Shown here piece by piece: positions 33,209-46,200 of a stretch of DNA of 64,000 bases. This stretch comes from Bemisia tabaci (Eukaryota; Arthropoda; Insecta; Hemiptera; Aleyrodidae). Location: contig NC_092797.1 in assembly GCF_918797505.1 (NCBI RefSeq), positions 20,721,372 to 20,785,371 on the forward strand, given 5' to 3'. Made by a program: the position numbers and the translations under genes. Each line of letters opens with the position of its first letter. Position 1 is the first letter of the stretch. The notes below the pieces were generated by a model. That model did not search any database. It had not been told where the DNA came from and was given only the letters and a program-made list of their open reading frames with translations.

Positions 33209-34217
33209 CATCATAATGAAACTCGTTTAGTACCCATCGCATGCGACACTAACTGAAACTTTGATCCTTTCTGTTACACCACAACTTAATTCCGCAGGGT
33301 TGCCTTTTGTGCCGATGAAGTAAACAAATTACTAATTTGTATCGCGACATTGTCGATTTTCCAAGAAATGCATCTTATAAGTTTATTACAACGTTGCCGG
33401 CCCTCGAAATAGCAAAACAATAGGTATCTGAGCACGATATGTAGAGTTTCTTTCCAACTTTTTTAATAATTCGTCCATTGCTTGGTTTTTTTTTTTAACT
33501 TTTATTTTCTTGTCCTTTGGGGGAACTAATTTTGATGTTCTAGTGCGAAATTTTCAAAGAACAAGCCTAATGAATCGCACGGAGCTTCGAACCAAAACTA
33601 TGATCATTCGTCTTTCGAAAAAATGTTAAGCGACGGGAAGTGTCTGTAAAATTTAAAGCCTACGTACACGAATGTGATTTCTTAGGTGCAATGGCGAAAA
33701 TATAAGAACATAAAGTCGGGTAAATATTCTGGTGAAAATTATATTGTGTTCTCATCGTTTTCTCCTGAAATGAGGGCTGTGTGTAGTACTTCTTTAAAAT
33801 TTCAAGAGTAAAGCTTAACGCATAAAGTCTGGGGCACGAAGCGCTTAGGGGATTGAATCGCGAAGCGGTTAGGGGCCGCACAGTCTAGTTGCTTTTTTAA
33901 ATTGTTATTTCTACAGTGCCTTCTGATTTAGTTTTTTGTCATGGGAACGTGTCAAAAAAATAAAAAAAATCGCCGTCATGCAGCAGAAAAGGAACAACTA
34001 CTGCAATTTTATCAGCGAAAGGTAAATGTTCTGACTTCTGCTAAATCAAAGGCAGATCCCAGTAGGTACCCATTATAAAAATGGTATCCCCAATGCTAAG
34101 TGATTTATCAAACATTTCTCAAGTTCCCATGGCGAGTATTGCTATAGCACTGCGGTTGCAGACACAAGATTGTTTGATATAAATTAGTTTTCCTGATGAT
34201 TTTCCCTCGAATTTCAG

Positions 34218-37200
34218 GTTTTGGAGAGAATTTCCTGCGTCTCTTTCGTCCTCAAGAGAACAGTGATGAAAGCTCGAGCAGCTCGAGCAGCTCAAGCGAA
34301 GAAGTTGGGGTCAAAACGAAGGTCGAGACTTCCGTAGATGTATCAAGCATTGTCCGAAGCATTTGGACGATCCTTCAAGACCTGTTCAAAACCCATGTCC
34401 TGGAGATCGAGAAGAAGGCAGTCAATATCCTCCGTCACGAGACGAAACTTCTTTCATTCCACAAGAACAAATTCAACTTGCTGAAATTGAAACTGAGTGA
34501 CCTGAAATCGAAGAAAAGCGATTCCCTGAACAGATTAAAGTATTGTATCCCTTTATTCAGGTCCCTTGAAGAATTTTATAGTTCAAAGAAGGCAGAGGAA
34601 GGAGAGGCAAATCTACTGGCTTATTATTCTTTCGCCCACCAAGTTATCTCAGAGATACTGACTTTGTTGGAAGAAAGTAGCTCCAACAAAGAAGTTTTCT
34701 CCACCGAAAATGAAACCAAGGAATGGGAAATAATTTTGAGTGCAAAATTTGAGCTTAATATAAAGGCAGGGGATTTGCATACTATATATGAAAAGTTGGA
34801 GTCGTTAAAGTCCAAACGTGCGTCGATTAAAGGCAATGTTGTCAAAAACAAATCAAAAACAAAAACATCAATGAAGTATTTTTTAACCTCGCTGAAAATT
34901 TGGACATTGACGCAGGAGATCATTTATTCATTAGTATTCAGCATAAATATGAAAACCACGACTTCGACGGAATGTGAGAAGAAATTTATTTCATTTTATG
35001 GGGAAGACTACCCTTTCTTTGCGTTGAAATTGAATGAGTTGGGCACGGATAAAGAAACATGTGAGAATGCCATTATTTATATGATACCAATTTTAAAGCA
35101 AATAGGATTATTTTATTACTCTTCCTTGACAATATACCGTTCCAAGACGGAACGTCAAGATTCCACTGAGGTTAAATTTTATTCTTTCGCGTATCATAAT
35201 GTGGCTGAAATATTATCAATTCTTCAATCAGGTAGCAGTAATCAGTCCATATTTTCAGTAAAATCTGCTCAAAAGGAACGAGAGCTAATACGCACAGGGA
35301 TCTTCATCAAAATTAATGAAAGCGACTTAAACAAAATCTGGCAAAAACTTAAGCTTTTGAGAAAAAATCAATCATCCTTTACAACTTCCAAGCATAAAAA
35401 AGTAAAGATCTCCAATGAAAACCAGTCCACCCGTCCCACTTCACACTTAACTCAAACAAGCCAATATTTACAGACCACTTACAAGATTTGGATACTAATA
35501 TCTCAGTTTATTCAGACAGTAATACACAGTATAGAAACTAAAACCACGTTTTTCGAATGTGAAACCAAGTTTCTAGACTTTTACAATAATCAATTTCCAT
35601 ATTTTGTAAACTTTTTTAAAAAATTACAAACAGGTGAAGGTAACTACCACAGTCCGATCAAACAAGTAATTCCTGCTGTGAAAAACTTGAGGAACTTCTT
35701 CAAGTCGATATCCGAGAAGAACATATCAACCCTATCAATGTCAAACCAATACAACTTAATCAAGTTTCATACGATGGCATACAAGACTTTCTCTGACATC
35801 CTGGCTTACCTTGAGAAGAGGTGCTCTAATAAATCGATTTTTACGGAAGAATCAATAGATGACGATATACGAATTCTTTCGGCCACGGACTTTGAAATTA
35901 ATATACAGGCAACCGACTTACAAACTATTTATGCTCATCTAACAACTTTAGAAGAAAAACTAACAAAAGAAAACTATTACAAATCACATTTAAAACATGT
36001 GGTAAAAAGCGAAATATCATCATCAGCAGACATTCCATACCTATCAAACTCTACAAAAACAGAAAAAGAAATAGTACCCATCAACAGACATAAAGATTCT
36101 AATTTCGGCAAAAATATTTACCTGCTGACAGAAAGAATGTTCGTCTCTCTGGTGAATTCGATCCAGACTAAAAAATCTATCGCGTGCGAATACGACGCAA
36201 AGCTCCTCCAATTCTACAGCGAGCATTCCCAGTTCTTCGCTTCGAAGCTCAAGGAAGTCCTCACACTGAAAAACGACAGCTCCCAGAGTGTACTAAAATG
36301 GATCTTTCCGCTTGTGAAACGCATGACAACGTACTACTATACCGCATCTCGTGAGACGACGACGACGACGACAGCAACGACCTCCGTCACTAACGAATCC
36401 GCCGTCACGAGCTTCTACTCCTACGCCTACGCCAAACTCACCACCATTTTGACCGTGCTTCAAGAGAAATGCTCCGACAAAACGATATTTTCAACGGAAA
36501 CTTTCAGCGAGGAGTCAAAGCTTCTCTCGAGCAGTGCATTCACGCTGACGCTCCAAACGGAGGATCTGCAAGAAATCCAAGAGACGTTGTCCACTGTCAG
36601 GCGACGCCAATCAGGTATCTTCGCTGATACCAACATCCCTATTCCGGGAGTGGAAATGAAGGGTCTTATCTCCGGGTCTGAGGGCCTCACTGGCTCCTCT
36701 GAAGCTCTCATCTCAACAAGCAGCACTCAAAGCCTCTCTAGTTTCAGCAAAAATATTTACCTGCTGACAGAAAGACTGTTCGTCTCTCTGGTGAATTCGA
36801 TCCAGACTAAAAAATCTATCGCGTGCGAATACGACGCAAAGCTCCTCCAATTCTACAGCGAGCATTCCCAGTTCTTCGCTTCGAAGCTCAAGGAAGTCCT
36901 CACACTGAAAAACGACAGCTCCCAGAGTGTACTAAAATGGATCTTTCCGCTTGTGAAACGCATGACAACGTACTACTATACCGCATCTCGTGAGACGACG
37001 ACGACGACGACGACGACAGCAACGACCTCCGTCACTAACGAATCCGCCGTCACGAGCTTCTACTCCTACGCCTACGCCAAACTCACCACCATTTTGACCG
37101 TGCTTCAAGAGAAATGCTCCGACAAAACGATATTTTCAACGGAAACTTTCAGCGAGGAGTCAAAGCTTCTCTCGAGCAGTGCATTCACGCTGACGCTCCA

Positions 37201-40200
37201 AACGGAGGATCTGCAAGAAATCCAAGAGACGTTGTCCACTGTCAGGCGACGCCAATCAGGTATCTTCGCTGATACCAACATCCCTATTCCGGGAGTGGAA
37301 ATGAAGGGTCTTATCTCCGGGTCTGAGGGCCTCACTGGCTCCTCTGAAGCTCTCATCTCAACAAGCAGCACTCAAAGCCTCTCTAGTTTCAGCAAAAATA
37401 TTTACCTGCTGACAGAAAGACTGTTCGTCTCTCTGGTGAATTCGATCCAGACTAAAAAATCTATCGCGTGCGAATACGACGCAAAGCTCCTCCAATTCTA
37501 CAGCGAGCATTCCCAGTTCTTCGCTTCGAAGCTCAAGGAAGTCCTCACACTGAAAAACGACAGCTCCCAGAGTGTACTAAAATGGATCTTTCCGCTTGTG
37601 AAACGCATGACAACGTACTACTATACCGCATCTCGTGAGACGACGACGACGACGACAGCAACGACCTCCGTCACTAACGAATCCGCCGTCACGAGCTTCT
37701 ACTCCTACGCCTACGCCAAACTCACCACCATTTTGACCGTGCTTCAAGAGAAATGCTCCGACAAAACGATATTTTCAACGGAAACTTTCAGCGAGGAGTC
37801 AAAGCTTCTCTCGAGCAGTGCATTCACGCTGACGCTCCAAACGGAGGATCTGCAAGAAATCCAAGAGACGTTGTCCACTGTCAGGCGACGCCAATCAGGT
37901 ATCTTCGCTGATACCAACATCCCTATTCCGGGAGTGGAAATGAAGGGTCTTATCTCCGGGTCTGAGGGCCTCACTGGCTCCTCTGAAGCTCTCATCTCAA
38001 CAAGCAGCACTCAAAGCCTCTCTAGTTTCAGCAAAAATATTTACCTGCTGACAGAAAGACTGTTCGTCTCTCTGGTGAATTCGATCCAGACTAAAAAATC
38101 TATCGCGTGCGAATACGACGCAAAGCTCCTCCAATTCTACAGCGAGCATTCCCAGTTCTTCGCTTCGAAGCTCAAGGAAGTCCTCACACTGAAAAACGAC
38201 AGCTCCCAGAGTGTACTAAAATGGATCTTTCCGCTTGTGAAACGCATGACAACGTACTACTATACCGCATCTCGTGAGACGACGACGACGACGACAGCAA
38301 CGACCTCCGTCACTAACGAATCCGCCGTCACGAGCTTCTACTCCTACGCCTACGCCAAACTCACCACCATTTTGACCGTGCTTCAAGAGAAATGCTCCGA
38401 CAAAACGATATTTTCAACGGAAACTTTCAGCGAGGAGTCAAAGCTTCTCTCGAGCAGTGCATTCACGCTGACGCTCCAAACGGAGGATCTGCAAGAAATC
38501 CAAGAGACGTTGTCCACTGTCAGGCGACGCCAATCAGGTATCTTCGCTGATACCAACATCCCTATTCCGGGAGTGGAAATGAAGGGTCTTATCTCCGGGT
38601 CTGAGGGCCTCACTGGCTCCTCTGAAGCTCTCATCTCAACAAGCAGCACTCAAAGCCTCTCTAGTTTCAGCAAAAATATTTACCTGCTGACAGAAAGACT
38701 GTTCGTCTCTCTGGTGAATTCGATCCAGACTAAAAAATCTATCGCGTGCGAATACGACGCAAAGCTCCTCCAATTCTACAGCGAGCATTCCCAGTTCTTC
38801 GCTTCGAAGCTCAAGGAAGTCCTCACACTGAAAAACGACAGCTCCCAGAGTGTACTAAAATGGATCTTTCCGCTTGTGAAACGCATGACAACGTACTACT
38901 ATACCGCATCTCGTGAGACGACGACGACGACGACAGCAACGACCTCCGTCACTAACGAATCCGCCGTCACGAGCTTCTACTCCTACGCCTACGCCAAACT
39001 CACCACCATTTTGACCGTGCTTCAAGAGAAATGCTCCGACAAAACGATATTTTCAACGGAAACTTTCAGCGAGGAGTCAAAGCTTCTCTCGAGCAGTGCA
39101 TTCACGCTGACGCTCCAAACGGAGGATCTGCAAGAAATCCAAGAGACGTTGTCCACTGTCAGGCGACGCCAATCAGGTATCTTCGCTGATACCAACATCC
39201 CTATTCCGGGAGTGGAAATGAAGGGTCTTATCTCCGGGTCTGAGGGCCTCACTGGCTCCTCTGAAGCTCTCATCTCAACAAGCAGCACTCAAAGCCTCTC
39301 TAGTTTCAGCAAAAATATTTACCTGCTGACAGAAAGACTGTTCGTCTCTCTGGTGAATTCGATCCAGACTAAAAAATCTATCGCGTGCGAATACGACGCA
39401 AAGCTCCTCCAATTCTACAGCGAGCATTCCCAGTTCTTCGCTTCGAAGCTCAAGGAAGTCCTCACACTGAAAAACGACAGCTCCCAGAGTGTACTAAAAT
39501 GGATCTTTCCGCTTGTGAAACGCATGACAACGTACTACTATACCGCATCTCGTGAGACGACGACGACGACGACAGCAACGACCTCCGTCACTAACGAATC
39601 CGCCGTCACGAGCTTCTACTCCTACGCCTACGCCAAACTCACCACCATTTTGACCGTGCTTCAAGAGAAATGCTCCGACAAAACGATATTTTCAACGGAA
39701 ACTTTCAGCGAGGAGTCAAAGCTTCTCTCGAGCAGTGCATTCACGCTGACGCTCCAAACGGAGGATCTGCAAGAAATCCAAGAGACGTTGTCCACTGTCA
39801 GGCGACGCCAATCAGGTATCTTCGCTGATACCAACATCCCTATTCCGGGAGTGGAAATGAAGGGTCTTATCTCCGGGTCTGAGGGCCTCACTGGCTCCTC
39901 TGAAGCTCTCATCTCAACAAGCAGCACTCAAAGCCTCTCTAGTTTCAGCAAAAATATTTACCTGCTGACAGAAAGACTGTTCGTCTCTCTGGTGAATTCG
40001 ATCCAGACTAAAAAATCTATCGCGTGCGAATACGACGCAAAGCTCCTCCAATTCTACAGCGAGCATTCCCAGTTCTTCGCTTCGAAGCTCAAGGAAGTCC
40101 TCACACTGAAAAACGACAGCTCCCAGAGTGTACTAAAATGGATCTTTCCGCTTGTGAAACGCATGACAACGTACTACTATACCGCATCTCGTGAGACGAC

Positions 40201-43200
40201 GACGACGACGACAGCAACGACCTCCGTCACTAACGAATCCGCCGTCACGAGCTTCTACTCCTACGCCTACGCCAAACTCACCACCATTTTGACCGTGCTT
40301 CAAGAGAAATGCTCCGACAAAACGATATTTTCAACGGAAACTTTCAGCGAGGAGTCAAAGCTTCTCTCGAGCAGTGCATTCACGCTGACGCTCCAAACGG
40401 AGGATCTGCAAGAAATCCAAGAGACGTTGTCCACTGTCAGGCGACGCCAATCAGGTATCTTCGCTGATACCAACATCCCTATTCCGGGAGTGGAAATGAA
40501 GGGTCTTATCTCCGGGTCTGAGGGCCTCACTGGCTCCTCTGAAGCTCTCATCTCAACAAGCAGCACTCAAAGCCTCTCTAGTTTCAGCAAAAATATTTAC
40601 CTGCTGACAGAAAGACTGTTCGTCTCTCTGGTGAATTCGATCCAGACTAAAAAATCTATCGCGTGCGAATACGACGCAAAGCTCCTCCAATTCTACAGCG
40701 AGCATTCCCAGTTCTTCGCTTCGAAGCTCAAGGAAGTCCTCACACTGAAAAACGACAGCTCCCAGAGTGTACTAAAATGGATCTTTCCGCTTGTGAAACG
40801 CATGACAACGTACTACTATACCGCATCTCGTGAGACGACGACGACGACGACAGCAACGACCTCCGTCACTAACGAATCCGCCGTCACGAGCTTCTACTCC
40901 TACGCCTACGCCAAACTCACCACCATTTTGACCGTGCTTCAAGAGAAATGCTCCGACAAAACGATATTTTCAACGGAAACTTTCAGCGAGGAGTCAAAGC
41001 TTCTCTCGAGCAGTGCATTCACGCTGACGCTCCAAACGGAGGATCTGCAAGAAATCCAAGAGACGTTGTCCACTGTCAGGCGACGCCAATCAGGTATCTT
41101 CGCTGATACCAACATCCCTATTCCGGGAGTGGAAATGAAGGGTCTTATCTCCGGGTCTGAGGGCCTCACTGGCTCCTCTGAAGCTCTCATCTCAACAAGC
41201 AGCACTCAAAGCCTCTCTAGTTTCAGCAAAAATATTTACCTGCTGACAGAAAGACTGTTCGTCTCTCTGGTGAATTCGATCCAGACTAAAAAATCTATCG
41301 CGTGCGAATACGACGCAAAGCTCCTCCAATTCTACAGCGAGCATTCCCAGTTCTTCGCTTCGAAGCTCAAGGAAGTCCTCACACTGAAAAACGACAGCTC
41401 CCAGAGTGTACTAAAATGGATCTTTCCGCTTGTGAAACGCATGACAACGTACTACTATACCGCATCTCGTGAGACGAACGACGACGACGACAGCAACGAC
41501 CTCCGTCACTAACGAATCCGCCGTCACGAGCTTCTACTCCTACGCCTACGCCAAACTCACCACCATTTTGACCGTGCTTCAAGAGAAATGCTCCGACAAA
41601 ACGATATTTTCAACGGAAACTTTCAGCGAGGAGTCAAAGCTTCTCTCGAGCAGTGCATTCACGCTGACGCTCCAAACGGAGGATCTGCAAGAAATCCAAG
41701 AGACGTTGTCCACTGTCAGGCGACGCCAATCAGGTATCTTCGCTGATACCAACATCCCTATTCCGGGAGTGGAAATGAAGGGTCTTATCTCCGGGTCTGA
41801 GGGCCTCACTGGCTCCTCTGAAGCTCTCATCTCAACAAGCAGCACTCAAAGCCTCTCTAGTTTCAGCAAAAATATTTACCTGCTGACAGAAAGACTGTTC
41901 GTCTCTCTGGTGAATTCGATCCAGACTAAAAAATCTATCGCGTGCGAATACGACGCAAAGCTCCTCCAATTCTACAGCGAGCATTCCCAGTTCTTCGCTT
42001 CGAAGCTCAAGGAAGTCCTCACACTGAAAAACGACAGCTCCCAGAGTGTACTAAAATGGATCTTTCCGCTTGTGAAACGCATGACAACGTACTACTATAC
42101 CGCATCTCGTGAGACGACGACGACGACGACAGCAACGACCTCCGTCACTAACGAATCCGCCGTCACGAGCTTCTACTCCTACGCCTACGCCAAACTCACC
42201 ACCATTTTGACCGTGCTTCAAGAGAAATGCTCCGACAAAACGATATTTTCAACGGAAACTTTCAGCGAGGAGTCAAAGCTTCTCTCGAGCAGTGCATTCA
42301 CGCTGACGCTCCAAACGGAGGATCTGCAAGAAATCCAAGAGACGTTGTCCACTGTCAGGCGACGCCAATCAGGTATCTTCGCTGATACCAACATCCCTAT
42401 TCCGGGAGTGGAAATGAAGGGTCTTATCTCCGGGTCTGAGGGCCTCACTGGCTCCTCTGAAGCTCTCATCTCAACAAGCAGCACTCAAAGCCTCTCTAGT
42501 TTCAGCAAAAATATTTACCTGCTGACAGAAAGACTGTTCGTCTCTCTGGTGAATTCGATCCAGACTAAAAAATCTATCGCGTGCGAATACGACGCAAAGC
42601 TCCTCCAATTCTACAGCGAGCATTCCCAGTTCTTCGCTTCGAAGCTCAAGGAAGTCCTCACACTGAAAAACGACAGCTCCCAGAGTGTACTAAAATGGAT
42701 CTTTCCGCTTGTGAAACGCATGACAACGTACTACTATACCGCATCTCGTGAGACGACGACGACGACGACAGCAACGACCTCCGTCACTAACGAATCCGCC
42801 GTCACGAGCTTCTACTCCTACGCCTACGCCAAACTCACCACCATTTTGACCGTGCTTCAAGAGAAATGCTCCGACAAAACGATATTTTCAACGGAAACTT
42901 TCAGCGAGGAGTCAAAGCTTCTCTCGAGCAGTGCATTCACGCTGACGCTCCAAACGGAGGATCTGCAAGAAATCCAAGAGACGTTGTCCACTGTCAGGCG
43001 ACGCCAATCAGGTATCTTCGCTGATACCAACATCCCTATTCCGGGAGTGGAAATGAAGGGTCTTATCTCCGGGTCTGAGGGCCTCACTGGCTCCTCTGAA
43101 GCTCTCATCTCAACAAGCAGCACTCAAAGCCTCTCTAGTTTCAGCAAAAATATTTACCTGCTGACAGAAAGACTGTTCGTCTCTCTGGTGAATTCGATCC

Positions 43201-46200
43201 AGACTAAAAAATCTATCGCGTGCGAATACGACGCAAAGCTCCTCCAATTCTACAGCGAGCATTCCCAGTTCTTCGCTTCGAAGCTCAAGGAAGTCCTCAC
43301 ACTGAAAAACGACAGCTCCCAGAGTGTACTAAAATGGATCTTTCCGCTTGTGAAACGCATGACAACGTACTACTATACCGCATCTCGTGAGACGACGACG
43401 ACGACGACAGCAACGACCTCCGTCACTAACGAATCCGCCGTCACGAGCTTCTACTCCTACGCCTACGCCAAACTCACCACCATTTTGACCGTGCTTCAAG
43501 AGAAATGCTCCGACAAAACGATATTTTCAACGGAAACTTTCAGCGAGGAGTCAAAGCTTCTCTCGAGCAGTGCATTCACGCTGACGCTCCAAACGGAGGA
43601 TCTGCAAGAAATCCAAGAGACGTTGTCCACTGTCAGGCGACGCCAATCAGGTATCTTCGCTGATACCAACATCCCTATTCCGGGAGTGGAAATGAAGGGT
43701 CTTATCTCCGGGTCTGAGGGCCTCACTGGCTCCTCTGAAGCTCTCATCTCAACAAGCAGCACTCAAAGCCTCTCTAGTTTCAGCAAAAATATTTACCTGC
43801 TGACAGAAAGACTGTTCGTCTCTCTGGTGAATTCGATCCAGACTAAAAAATCTATCGCGTGCGAATACGACGCAAAGCTCCTCCAATTCTACAGCGAGCA
43901 TTCCCAGTTCTTCGCTTCGAAGCTCAAGGAAGTCCTCACACTGAAAAACGACAGCTCCCAGAGTGTACTAAAATGGATCTTTCCGCTTGTGAAACGCATG
44001 ACAACGTACTACTATACCGCATCTCGTGAGACGACGACGACGACGACAGCAACGACCTCCGTCACTAACGAATCCGCCGTCACGAGCTTCTACTCCTACG
44101 CCTACGCCAAACTCACCACCATTTTGACCGTGCTTCAAGAGAAATGCTCCGACAAAACGATATTTTCAACGGAAACTTTCAGCGAGGAGTCAAAGCTTCT
44201 CTCGAGCAGTGCATTCACGCTGACGCTCCAAACGGAGGATCTGCAAGAAATCCAAGAGACGTTGTCCACTGTCAGGCGACGCCAATCAGGTATCTTCGCT
44301 GATACCAACATCCCTATTCCGGGAGTGGAAATGAAGGGTCTTATCTCCGGGTCTGAGGGCCTCACTGGCTCCTCTGAAGCTCTCATCTCAACAAGCAGCA
44401 CTCAAAGCCTCTCTAGTTTCAGCAAAAATATTTACCTGCTGACAGAAAGACTGTTCGTCTCTCTGGTGAATTCGATCCAGACTAAAAAATCTATCGCGTG
44501 CGAATACGACGCAAAGCTCCTCCAATTCTACAGCGAGCATTCCCAGTTCTTCGCTTCGAAGCTCAAGGAAGTCCTCACACTGAAAAACGACAGCTCCCAG
44601 AGTGTACTAAAATGGATCTTTCCGCTTGTGAAACGCATGACAACGTACTACTATACCGCATCTCGTGAGACGACGACGACGACGACGACAGCAACGACCT
44701 CCGTCACTAACGAATCCGCCGTCACGAGCTTCTACTCCTACGCCTACGCCAAACTCACCACCATTTTGACCGTGCTTCAAGAGAAATGCTCCGACAAAAC
44801 GATATTTTCAACGGAAACTTTCAGCGAGGAGTCAAAGCTTCTCTCGAGCAGTGCATTCACGCTGACGCTCCAAACGGAGGATCTGCAAGAAATCCAAGAG
44901 ACGTTGTCCACTGTCAGGCGACGCCAATCAGGTATCTTCGCTGATACCAACATCCCTATTCCGGGAGTGGAAATGAAGGGTCTTATCTCCGGGTCTGAGG
45001 GCCTCACTGGCTCCTCTGAAGCTCTCATCTCAACAAGCAGCACTCAAAGCCTCTCTAGTTTCAGCAAAAATATTTACCTGCTGACAGAAAGACTGTTCGT
45101 CTCTCTGGTGAATTCGATCCAGACTAAAAAATCTATCGCGTGCGAATACGACGCAAAGCTCCTCCAATTCTACAGCGAGCATTCCCAGTTCTTCGCTTCG
45201 AAGCTCAAGGAAGTCCTCACACTGAAAAACGACAGCTCCCAGAGTGTACTAAAATGGATCTTTCCGCTTGTGAAACGCATGACAACGTACTACTATACCG
45301 CATCTCGTGAGACGAACGACGACGACGACAGCAACGACCTCCGTCACTAACGAATCCGCCGTCACGAGCTTCTACTCCTACGCCTACGCCAAACTCACCA
45401 CCATTTTGACCGTGCTTCAAGAGAAATGCTCCGACAAAACGATATTTTCAACGGAAACTTTCAGCGAGGAGTCAAAGCTTCTCTCGAGCAGTGCATTCAC
45501 GCTGACGCTCCAAACGGAGGATCTGCAAGAAATCCAAGAGACGTTGTCCACTGTCAGGCGACGCCAATCAGGTATCTTCGCTGATACCAACATCCCTATT
45601 CCGGGAGTGGAAATGAAGGGTCTTATCTCCGGGTCTGAGGGCCTCACTGGCTCCTCTGAAGCTCTCATCTCAACAAGCAGCACTCAAAGCCTCTCTAGTT
45701 TCAGCAAAAATATTTACCTGCTGACAGAAAGACTGTTCGTCTCTCTGGTGAATTCGATCCAGACTAAAAAATCTATCGCGTGCGAATACGACGCAAAGCT
45801 CCTCCAATTCTACAGCGAGCATTCCCAGTTCTTCGCTTCGAAGCTCAAGGAAGTCCTCACACTGAAAAACGACAGCTCCCAGAGTGTACTAAAATGGATC
45901 TTTCCGCTTGTGAAACGCATGACAACGTACTACTATACCGCATCTCGTGAGACGACGACGACGACGACAGCAACGACCTCCGTCACTAACGAATCCGCCG
46001 TCACGAGCTTCTACTCCTACGCCTACGCCAAACTCACCACCATTTTGACCGTGCTTCAAGAGAAATGCTCCGACAAAACGATATTTTCAACGGAAACTTT
46101 CAGCGAGGAGTCAAAGCTTCTCTCGAGCAGTGCATTCACGCTGACGCTCCAAACGGAGGATCTGCAAGAAATCCAAGAGACGTTGTCCACTGTCAGGCGA

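Noticed and set aside
33941..34021. Mini-exon MGTCQKNKKN... with donor AAAG|GTAAAT upstream of the repeat gene
   Set aside because: It ends in phase 0, while the acceptor at 34217 needs phase 1; joining would hit a stop within about 35 codons.
34196..34217. ATG at 34196 as the true start of the giant protein
   Set aside because: The 22 bases from this ATG read as a polypyrimidine tract plus AG acceptor, and the start would lack a signal peptide. Kept only as the alternative.
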